This document shows positions 7,486-13,582 of a DNA stretch of 14,534 nt, in pieces. The DNA is taken from positions 1 through 14,534 of the forward strand of contig WRDL01000025.1 in NCBI GenBank assembly GCA_009784095.1. The letters run 5' to 3'. Origin of the DNA: Coriobacteriia bacterium. Lineage in GTDB: Bacteria; Actinomycetota; Coriobacteriia; WRKU01. The first letter of the stretch is position 1. Every line of letters starts with the position of its first letter. A model generated the notes under the pieces. It was not told the origin of the DNA, made no database searches, and was given only the letters and a program-made list of their open reading frames with translations. A program made the translations under genes and the position numbers.

Positions 7486-7497
7486 GAACATTTGTTC
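7486..7497. promoter_or_regulatory. Candidate LexA (SOS) box
   Basis: GAACATTTGTTC is the palindrome GAAC-N4-GTTC that is invariant in Gram-positive LexA/DinR operators (family consensus CGAAC-N4-GTTCG). Here the flanks are A on the left and G on the right, so one outer base departs from consensus. It lies in the 147-bp divergent gap, centred about 51 bases upstream of the predicted start of the leftward transcript and about 95 bases upstream of the rightward PAS gene. Position upstream of the -35 is not the commonest repressor placement. The call rests on the motif alone. Confidence 0.45.
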
Positions 7498-7570
7498 GTA
7501 ACTCTCACAAATCTCACACATCATTCTTGCACTGCTCCAACGATCTTTGCGGAAATCTGTCGTTATTGTT

Positions 7571-7580
7571 GTGCTAGGCT
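7571..7580 (+). promoter_or_regulatory. Weak candidate promoter (extended -10) for the PAS gene
   Basis: TGCTAGGCT (7572-7580) reads as an extended -10 (TGn plus TAGGCT, 3 of 6 to consensus) just 6 bases before the ATG at 7587, which would also make this transcript leaderless. No convincing -35 is present at the right distance. The only possible ribosome-binding site is a bare AGG at 7576-7578, within the same bases. Low certainty. Confidence 0.3.
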
Positions 7581-7586
7581 CTATCT

Positions 7587-7952
7587 ATGACTGATTTTTC
7601 TACTCTGTTCGAAGCACAACCGACGTACGAGGCACTCAAAGACGCCTTTGATGCTATCGAGGCAGACCTCACCTATATCGATGATACGGACATCGTGCGT
7701 TATTACTCCCCATTTCGTATCTTCGATCGACCGGCCAGTTGCTTGAATGAAAATGTATTCGAATGCCATCCCGAAAGGGTACATAAGTCGGTAGAAGACA
7801 TGATCTGGGCGTTTCGCGCAGGCGAGAAGGAGACGGTCAGCTACGAACATGTGTCGCACGACAGGCGTCCTGTACGCGTGTGCTACCATGCGATGCGAGA
7901 TCAAGGTGGTCGCTATCTCGGATGCCTCGAAGTCGTTACCTATCGAGACTGA
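7587..7952 (+). CDS. Stand-alone PAS domain protein (PAS_10/DUF438-type)
   Basis: Encodes 121 residues that are almost entirely one PAS-like domain, with no output, membrane or secretion segment. It resembles the PAS domain at the end of DUF438/hemerythrin-type proteins: the opening DLTYIDDTDIVRYYS (27-41), the helix and turn IFDRPASCLNENVFECHPERV (45-65) with an adjacent Cys60-His61, and the closing strand YHAMRDQGGRYLGCLEV (100-116). Such domains often bind a small ligand, heme, flavin or metal, but the ligand here is unknown. It is the only rightward gene between rpsT and the left edge. It is divergent from the secreted cell-wall protein, and its last 17 bp overlap the end of hemW tail to tail. 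Function is unknown; a cytoplasmic sensor acting through a partner protein is an inference. Confidence 0.8.
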   Translation: MTDFSTLFEAQPTYEALKDAFDAIEADLTYIDDTDIVRYYSPFRIFDRPASCLNENVFECHPERVHKSVEDMIWAFRAGEKETVSYEHVSHDRRPVRVCYHAMRDQGGRYLGCLEVVTYRD

Positions 7953-9102
7953 TCATCTCGCGCGCGCTCCAGATCTCACCGAATATCTCATTACCGAGAA
8001 GCCATCCGATATCGGTCGGACGATAGCGTTCATTCTCCTCATCGAACTCGACAAGTCCTTTCGAACAAAGTGATTCGAATACTTCTTCCAGTCCGTTGGC
8101 GCCAACCTCGAAGCTCTCTACGCCCTCCATCATTCTCATGCCGAGCATGAGATCCTCACACCGTGCCTCTTGAGGCGTGAGTTCTTCATACTCGGACCAT
8201 TTATGCGTGTCCATAAGTATCGGGTCAGCGATAAATGACTCTATCGTAGAATGCGCGATGCCTCTTCTGCGCGATCCGTCCTTGTTCGTGAGCATCGATG
8301 CGGCGCTGGGTCCGATGCCAAGATAGGGTATCGCGCTCCAATATCCCACATTATGTCGCGATCTCTTCCCTGGCTTGGCATAGTTGGCTATCTCATAATG
8401 CTCATATCCCGCGCTTTGAAGCGCATGGTCAGCTACATCCATTTGTTCAGCTACCTCATCAGGTTCCGGTATAGTTAGCGAGCCGTCATTGACCATGGTG
8501 TGCATCGCGGTCCCCTCTTCTACGGTGAGTGGATACACGCTGATATGGTCAGGTTCGCATGCGATCGCCATATCTATTTGTGCACGCCATTTCCCAAGGT
8601 CTTGTTGGGGCAGTCCGCACATCAGATCTATCGAGACGGCGACGTCTACTTCGTCCAGAAATGCGAGCGATCTCATCGTATCGTCGACAGTATGTGAGCG
8701 ACCAATCGCTTTTAATACCGCTGGATCGAATGCTTGGACTCCGAGCGATATCCTACTCACCCCGGATCCTACCCACTCATTCACAATATCGGGCGAGAGC
8801 GATCCCGGATTGGCTTCGATGGTGATCTCAACGTTGTCGGCAACATAATAACACTCATGGATCGCATCGATGATATCGACGAGGTGCCTTCCAAGAATCG
8901 CTGGTGTACCGCCGCCGAAATAGATCGTCTGTACCGCAAGTCCCTCGAAATGAACACTCCGGGCTTGTAATGATTCAATGACCGCATCGACATAGTCCTT
9001 CACGTACTCGACCCTCAGATCGGTCGTTGAATAGAAATCACAGTAGTAGCAACGTGATATGCAGAATGGTACATGGATATAGATACCGATCGGACTCATC
9101 AT
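7936..9102 (-). CDS. hemW: HemW, radical SAM heme chaperone (coproporphyrinogen oxidase-like)
   Basis: Encodes 388 residues, the usual HemW length (about 375-390). It shows IYIHVPFCISRCYYCDF near the N-terminus, with cluster cysteines C14, C18 and C21 in CxxxCxxC spacing, GGGTP at 63-67, and a C-terminal HemN-type domain. HemW inserts or carries heme for respiratory enzymes and generally lacks coproporphyrinogen oxidase activity, unlike true HemN (family knowledge). The lepA-hemW neighbourhood supports HemW over HemN. Two ATGs (9102 and 9099) overlap the dus stop as ATGATGA; GAGG lies about 13 bases before the first. The 3' end overlaps the convergent PAS gene by 17 bp, and no terminator was seen between them. 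Confidence 0.93.
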   Translation of the reverse strand: MMSPIGIYIHVPFCISRCYYCDFYSTTDLRVEYVKDYVDAVIESLQARSVHFEGLAVQTIYFGGGTPAILGRHLVDIIDAIHECYYVADNVEITIEANPGSLSPDIVNEWVGSGVSRISLGVQAFDPAVLKAIGRSHTVDDTMRSLAFLDEVDVAVSIDLMCGLPQQDLGKWRAQIDMAIACEPDHISVYPLTVEEGTAMHTMVNDGSLTIPEPDEVAEQMDVADHALQSAGYEHYEIANYAKPGKRSRHNVGYWSAIPYLGIGPSAASMLTNKDGSRRRGIAHSTIESFIADPILMDTHKWSEYEELTPQEARCEDLMLGMRMMEGVESFEVGANGLEEVFESLCSKGLVEFDEENERYRPTDIGWLLGNEIFGEIWSAREMISLDR

Positions 9103-10181
9103 TCTTGTGCGGTTTCCTCAGATATTTCTGTTACTGTCTTTGCAAGAAAGGACTTGTATTCGCTGATAAGACTCTCGAGATCGTTCATGGTGGTGACCTG
9201 GTTGATCTTTCCGCGGAAATAGGATGCTCCGGGAAGTCCGGCACAATACCACATCGCGTGCTTTCTCATCCGTACCAATGCTTTAGGACCGAATGACCGC
9301 TCGATGCAAGTTGCGTGTTCTTGCATTACCGCAAAGATATCTTCATAGGACGGGGTGAGTGGAAGCTCGCCGTGGTGTAACGCTTGTGCTTGCGTGAATA
9401 TCCAGGGATCACCTTGAGCCCCTCGCGCGATCATTACCGCGTCAGCCCCAACCCCACCTTTCGATTTTGGAGAGATCATCGATAACGCGTCTTGCGCGCT
9501 AAAAACATCCCCGGAACCGATGACGGGTATGCCGACCGCATCCTTGACACGCGTGATCGTCTGCCTATCGGATACTCCCGAATAGAACTGATCCTGGTAG
9601 CGCCCATGCACCGCCAATGCGCTGGCACCTGCTCCCTCCATAGCGCATGCGAATTCGACTGAACGATCATCCCCTTCGCTATAGCCACGACGGAACTTTA
9701 CGGTAACCGGGATGTCACTGCCCTCGAGTCCTTGAGCTTTGAGAATGGTCACGGTCTTCTTGACAATGCGCGAAGCGGTATCAAGATCCATCATCAAGGC
9801 GCTGCCCTCTCCTCTCCGTACCACTTTTGTTACCGGGCATCCCATATTGATATCGATGAATGCGAGATCCTCACCGAGGAATTGGGCGACCTCGTAAGCT
9901 TGTGTTGCAATCACCTCTGCGTCAGATCCGAAGAGTTGCGCGGCTACCGGAGACTCATTATCGGAGATAGCCAAGAGCCTGCGAGTCGCATCAGTTTCAA
10001 AATTGTAATGAAGACCGATCGCCGAGATCATCTCCGTATAGGTGATGCCGGCTCCCATTCTTTTGCAGATTCCGCGAAAGCACGCATCATTGACTCCGGC
10101 CATCGGTGCGAGCCAAAACGGATTTTGCTCTATGAATTGGAGGATCCGCTTCGATCCGGAGAGATTGAGTGCTTCGTTCAT
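9099..10181 (-). CDS. dusB: tRNA-dihydrouridine synthase (DusB-like)
   Basis: Encodes 360 residues. Dus enzymes are FMN-dependent reductases that convert specific tRNA uridines to dihydrouridine using NADPH. Family marks are FWLAPMAGVND (22-32), INMGCPVTKVVRRGEGSALM (111-130) with the catalytic cysteine C115, the FMN/substrate-contacting K162 in TVKFRRG, AVHGRYQDQFY (190-200), GSGDV (222-226) and ARGAQGDPWIF (252-262). The pattern fits the DusB branch common in Gram-positives; exact tRNA position is not shown by sequence. AAGGA lies 9 bases before the ATG. It starts 26 bp after lepA and overlaps hemW by ATGATGA. A dus gene between lepA and hemW is not the standard Firmicutes order. Confidence 0.93.
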   Translation of the reverse strand: MNEALNLSGSKRILQFIEQNPFWLAPMAGVNDACFRGICKRMGAGITYTEMISAIGLHYNFETDATRRLLAISDNESPVAAQLFGSDAEVIATQAYEVAQFLGEDLAFIDINMGCPVTKVVRRGEGSALMMDLDTASRIVKKTVTILKAQGLEGSDIPVTVKFRRGYSEGDDRSVEFACAMEGAGASALAVHGRYQDQFYSGVSDRQTITRVKDAVGIPVIGSGDVFSAQDALSMISPKSKGGVGADAVMIARGAQGDPWIFTQAQALHHGELPLTPSYEDIFAVMQEHATCIERSFGPKALVRMRKHAMWYCAGLPGASYFRGKINQVTTMNDLESLISEYKSFLAKTVTEISEETAQE

Positions 10182-10207
10182 ACGGAGAGATCCTTGAGAT
10201 TCGCGAA

Positions 10208-12019
10208 CTACTCGTCGACTTTGAGGATCGCCATGAAAGCTTCTTGTGGCACTTCGACATTGCCGATCGCCTTCATCCGTTTCTTCCCCGCTTTTTGCTT
10301 CTCGAGTAGTTTGCGCTTACGCGACACATCGCCGCCGTAGCATTTGGCGAGTACATCTTTTCGCTTCGCTTTCACATTCGTGCGCGACAGTACCCGCGAG
10401 CCGACCGCAGCCTGTATCGGCACCTCGAACATCTGCTGCGGGATAATGGTCTTGAGTTTTCGGGTCAATACGACGCCACGATCATATGCCTTATCCTTGT
10501 GAACGATGAACGAGAGTGCGTCGACCGGTTTTCCCGCGAGCAGAATATCGAGCTTTACCAGCTCGCTTGGCATATAGCCGGCATAATCATAGTCGAGTGA
10601 TGCATAACCTTTAGTGCGACTCTTCAGCTGATCGAAATAATCCATGATCAGCTCGGAGAGCGGTATCTCGAAGTGCATCTCCACGGTATTCTCACTTAGA
10701 TACTGCATGTTAATGAATTTACCGCGTCGGTCGATCGAGAGATCCATGACCGCTCCGACAAAATCGGGCGGTACCAGCACCGTTGCGTTCAGGTACGGCT
10801 CTTCGATACGATCTATCGCTGAGACATCGGGCATGTCCTTAGGCGAATGTATCGCGAGTTTCTCGCCTTTCGTTGTAAAAATGTGATATTCCACACTAGG
10901 AGCGGTCGCGAGCAGATCGAGCCCGAACTCGCGCTCAAGGCGTTCCTTGATGACTTCCATATGGAGCAGACCCAAAAAACCCACCCGATAGCCGAATCCG
11001 AGCGCGTGACTCGTTTCCGGCTCATAGATGAGCGCCGGATCATTCAATTTGAGTTTATCGAGCGCGTCACGAAGATCGGGGTACTGGTCTCCATCGATCG
11101 GGAATATACCAGTGAACACCATCGGCTTTATCTCGCGGTACCCCGGCAGCGGCGCAGTCGCGCCGTTGTTCGCCATCGTGATCGTATCTCCTACTTTGAC
11201 CAGGGAGGGATCCTTGAGCCCGGTTATAAGATAGCCGACCTCACCGACACCGAGCGAATCGATGGGAGTGTTTACGGGACGACGCACTCCGACCTCTTCG
11301 ACATCGGTCTTGGTATTGGTTGCCATCATCCGAATGAGATCGCCCTTTTTAACTGTCCCGTTAACGACGCGTATGAGTGCGACGACTCCACGATACTCAT
11401 CGAAGTATGAGTCGAAGATCAATGCACTGAGCGGAGCATCGGCGTCTCCCTGTGGTGCGGGGATCCGTTCGACGATCGCTTCGAGGACCGCTTCGATGCC
11501 CTCACCGGTCTTGGCGCTGGTCAGTATCGCATCGTCTGCGGGTATGACAAGACCCTCCTCGATCTCTTGCCTGACTCGTTCAGGTTCAGCGGCGGGAAGG
11601 TCGATCTTGTTGATTAAAGGAATGATCTCCAGTTCTGCGTTCATCGCCATTAGAGCATTGGCGACGGTTTGGGCTTCGACTCCCTGCGAGCTGTCGACCA
11701 CCAGTAATACGCCCTCGCACGCTTGCAAAGAGCGGGACACCTCATAGGTGAAGTCAACATGCCCGGGGGTATCGATCAGATTGAGTTGGTACATGTGCCC
11801 ATCCTGGGCCTGATACATCACACGGACCGCCTGGGCTTTGATCGTGATTCCACGTTCACGCTCGATATCCATACTGTCGAGCAATTGATCTTGCATATCG
11901 CGTTCGTCAACGGTATGCGTCAACTGCAATATGCGATCAGCGAGCGTCGATTTTCCATGATCGATATGAGCAATGATCGAAAAATTCCGTATGTACTCCG
12001 GATTTGTCATAGAGTCCAT
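10208..12019 (-). CDS. lepA: Elongation factor 4 (LepA)
   Basis: Encodes 603 residues, the normal EF4 length. LepA is a ribosome-associated GTPase implicated in translation initiation/30S biogenesis and in remobilising stalled ribosomes. The G domain shows SIIAHIDHGKST (14-25), the switch I segment DIERERGITI (51-60), DTPGH (83-87) and a later NKID. The EF4-specific C-terminal domain is recognised by DVLAKCYGGD followed by RKRKLLEKQKAGKKRMK and NVEVPQEAF. Two ATGs are possible (12019 and 12010); neither has a clear ribosome-binding site, and the first was kept. It is the first gene of the leftward run lepA-dus-hemW and is divergent from rpsT. Confidence 0.97.
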   Translation of the reverse strand: MDSMTNPEYIRNFSIIAHIDHGKSTLADRILQLTHTVDERDMQDQLLDSMDIERERGITIKAQAVRVMYQAQDGHMYQLNLIDTPGHVDFTYEVSRSLQACEGVLLVVDSSQGVEAQTVANALMAMNAELEIIPLINKIDLPAAEPERVRQEIEEGLVIPADDAILTSAKTGEGIEAVLEAIVERIPAPQGDADAPLSALIFDSYFDEYRGVVALIRVVNGTVKKGDLIRMMATNTKTDVEEVGVRRPVNTPIDSLGVGEVGYLITGLKDPSLVKVGDTITMANNGATAPLPGYREIKPMVFTGIFPIDGDQYPDLRDALDKLKLNDPALIYEPETSHALGFGYRVGFLGLLHMEVIKERLEREFGLDLLATAPSVEYHIFTTKGEKLAIHSPKDMPDVSAIDRIEEPYLNATVLVPPDFVGAVMDLSIDRRGKFINMQYLSENTVEMHFEIPLSELIMDYFDQLKSRTKGYASLDYDYAGYMPSELVKLDILLAGKPVDALSFIVHKDKAYDRGVVLTRKLKTIIPQQMFEVPIQAAVGSRVLSRTNVKAKRKDVLAKCYGGDVSRKRKLLEKQKAGKKRMKAIGNVEVPQEAFMAILKVDE

Positions 12020-12038
12020 TTTCGCACATGGTGTCTAC

Positions 12039-12071
12039 TCTTTCTCGAAAGACTTCTTGCTCTCTTGAGAG
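12039..12071. repeat. Two tight inverted repeats in the lepA leader
   Basis: TCTTTC-tc-GAAAGA (12039-12052) and CTCTC-tt-GAGAG (12060-12071) lie between the candidate lepA -10 box and the lepA start codon. Their centres are 20 bp apart, about two helical turns. Loops of 2 bases are too short for good RNA hairpins, so DNA-binding half-site pairs are the more natural reading. The two arms are related (both purine/pyrimidine-rich) but not identical. No known regulator consensus is matched. Confidence 0.35.
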
Positions 12072-12072
12072 T

Positions 12073-12101
12073 ATTATCATGCGCGAGATGCAGGCTTTTA
12101 A
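12073..12101 (-). promoter_or_regulatory. Candidate promoter for lepA-dus-hemW
   Basis: On the minus strand TTAAAA (12101-12096) and GATAAT (12078-12073) are separated by 17 bases; they match the sigma-A consensus at 4 of 6 and 5 of 6 positions. Transcription would start near 12066 and give a leader of about 46 bases that includes one palindrome and part of the other. Pattern-based. Confidence 0.45.
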
Positions 12102-12166
12102 ACAGAGGTAAAATCCATACCCCCTTTTCGTGCACTCCACAGACGAGTTTTGCCTTTTGCTCCACT

Positions 12167-12195
12167 CTGACATTTTTATCCTGCTGTGGTATAGT
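12167..12195 (+). promoter_or_regulatory. Strong promoter of rpsT
   Basis: CTGACA (12167-12172) and TATAGT (12190-12195) each match 5 of 6 sigma-A consensus bases with a 17-base spacer, and TGG immediately before the -10 makes it an extended -10. The start point would be near 12202, giving a leader of about 33 bases that contains the ribosome-binding site of rpsT. Confidence 0.75.
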
Positions 12196-12234
12196 CTTAT
12201 ATCGCTTAGAGTTGAACTGAAAGGAACAATACGC

Positions 12235-12498
12235 GTGGCAAACATAAAGAGTCAGAAAAAACGTATCCTCACCAATGAGAAGGCTCGTCAGCGCAATCGC
12301 TCCGTCAAGTCGAAGCTCAAGACCGCGACCAAGAAAGTACATGCTGCGGTGGAAGTCGGTAATAAGGCAGAAGCGCTCGAACTTGCGCTTGCGGCCTGTC
12401 GTATGCTCGATCAAGCTGCATCAAAGGGTGTCATTCACAAAAACCAGGCGGCAAATCGTAAATCGGGCCTTATGGGTCTTGTGAACGATATGAGTTGA
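12235..12498 (+). CDS. rpsT: 30S ribosomal protein S20
   Basis: Encodes 87 residues, the usual S20 size. S20 is a helical, lysine/arginine-rich primary binder of 16S rRNA. The N-terminus VANIKSQKKRILTNEKARQR and the C-terminal HKNQAANRKSGL are the family hallmarks. The start is GTG at 12235, chosen because AAGGA (12221-12225) lies 9 bases upstream and because the protein then begins exactly at the family N-terminus; the frame is open farther upstream. It is a single-gene unit with its own promoter and terminator, divergent from lepA and convergent with holA. Position between holA and lepA is conserved in Gram-positives. Confidence 0.97.
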   Translation: MANIKSQKKRILTNEKARQRNRSVKSKLKTATKKVHAAVEVGNKAEALELALAACRMLDQAASKGVIHKNQAANRKSGLMGLVNDMS

Positions 12499-12519
12499 TC
12501 GTTTGAGCTCTCGCTCTAT

Positions 12520-12545
12520 GAGCCGCTCTATGCGGCTCTCTTTAT
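12520..12545 (+). terminator. Rho-independent terminator of rpsT
   Basis: GAGCCGC (12520-12526) pairs with GCGGCTC (12532-12538) around a 5-base loop, followed by TCTTTAT. The 7-bp GC-rich stem is good; the T-tract is short and interrupted. It ends over the stop codon of the convergent holA gene (12542-12544). Confidence 0.65.
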
Positions 12546-13546
12546 GACCGGGCAGTGGTGAACTCAAGAATCCAGCGTCGGTAAGCCGGTTCGCCCTCGT
12601 TTGAGGTCTTCATGATGTATTCAAGGCCCGCAAGACGCTCGAGGCCCGCGCAGAGCTCTTCAGCAGAATACTGATACGCACCCTCGCGCACCCGCTTTGC
12701 AAGCCAGTTCGGGGTGCCCAGAGTCGCGGCGATCTGGTCGAGTGATTCGTCGCCTGCATCGATAAGTGATCGAGCGATTATGAGTTCGCGCACCGCTCGG
12801 ACCACTGCAGGATGGATCATATGCAGTGAACTGTCTTGTTTAAGCAGACGCTCAAGCGTTGCGAGTGCTTCTGTCGGTCTCCTTCGCTGAAGAGCGTTCG
12901 TCAACTCCCAAACCTTGATCTCCGCACTGATCTCGACCATAGCGTCAACATCTTCAGGGGTTACCTGAGTGCGCTCACCCATATAGGTCGCGATCTTGGT
13001 GACGGCGGTATTGAGTCCCTCAATATCATCGCCTACTGATTCGACGATTGCGGTACACAACCCCATTGGAGCATTTTTTCCCTGAGCTACAAAGAGCGAT
13101 CGGATGATCGCCGGTAACTCTGATTTCTTTGGATTGCTGCGTTCGACAAGTCCTCCTGCTTTTTTTATCGCTTTATAGAGTTTGGTCGACTTGACCAACT
13201 TTTCCCCCACGATCGCGAGCACCGTCGTCTCGGAAGGTGATCTCGCATACTCACCGAGTCCATCGAGTAGTTCTTTTCTCGCTTGTTGTATATTGTTGAC
13301 GATGATCAAACGATAATCGCTCGCGAATGGAAGGGTATTTGCTGCCGATAGTATCATCTCTACTTCAGCGGTCGCCGCGTCGAATTGATCATAATTGAAC
13401 TCGATATCACCTACTTGCGAGAGGCGCTTCTTCAATCTATCGACCGCCTGATCGCGCAGATAAGACTGTTCCCCCAGTATCGCGTATACCGGGAGAAGGG
13501 GTTTTTGCTGAGTCTGGTTCGTTCCGTTCTCCATACCCTTTATCAT
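12542..13546 (-). CDS. holA: DNA polymerase III delta subunit
   Basis: Encodes 334 residues, the expected size. HolA is the clamp-loader subunit that opens the beta sliding clamp. The N-terminal PLLPVYAILGEQSYLRDQAV (17-36) is the family's opening signature. It is followed by the divergent AAA+ fold (DYRLIIVNN, TTVLAIVGEKLVKSTKLYKA) and the helical collar region with VWELTNALQRRRPTEAL and a C-terminal AYRRWILEFT. Two ATGs are possible (13546 and 13534); neither has a well-placed ribosome-binding site, and the first was kept. It lies 36 bp after comEC, matching the comEC-holA-rpsT order of Gram-positive bacteria. Likely cotranscribed with comEC. Confidence 0.92.
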   Translation of the reverse strand: MIKGMENGTNQTQQKPLLPVYAILGEQSYLRDQAVDRLKKRLSQVGDIEFNYDQFDAATAEVEMILSAANTLPFASDYRLIIVNNIQQARKELLDGLGEYARSPSETTVLAIVGEKLVKSTKLYKAIKKAGGLVERSNPKKSELPAIIRSLFVAQGKNAPMGLCTAIVESVGDDIEGLNTAVTKIATYMGERTQVTPEDVDAMVEISAEIKVWELTNALQRRRPTEALATLERLLKQDSSLHMIHPAVVRAVRELIIARSLIDAGDESLDQIAATLGTPNWLAKRVREGAYQYSAEELCAGLERLAGLEYIMKTSNEGEPAYRRWILEFTTARS

Positions 13547-13582
13547 AGCCTAAACGTGCTGCACCCGGTCGTCCGTATCCCA

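Noticed and set aside
7440..7586. CIRCE or HAIR heat-shock operator near the dnaJ run
   Set aside because: Neither the TTAGCACTC-N9-GAGTGCTAA pattern nor the CTTGAGT-N7-ACTCAAG pattern is present.
7581..7904. 107-codon minus-strand frame opposite the PAS gene
   Set aside because: The plus-strand frame gives a recognisable PAS domain; this one resembles nothing and would fill the gap only by chance.
9732..10340. 202-codon plus-strand frame across the dus-lepA junction
   Set aside because: Antisense to two well-identified genes, with no recognisable protein family and no start signals.
12130..12234. Longer rpsT frame starting at an upstream ATG
   Set aside because: The extension is not S20-like and contains the promoter; GTG at 12235 has an SD and gives the exact family N-terminus.
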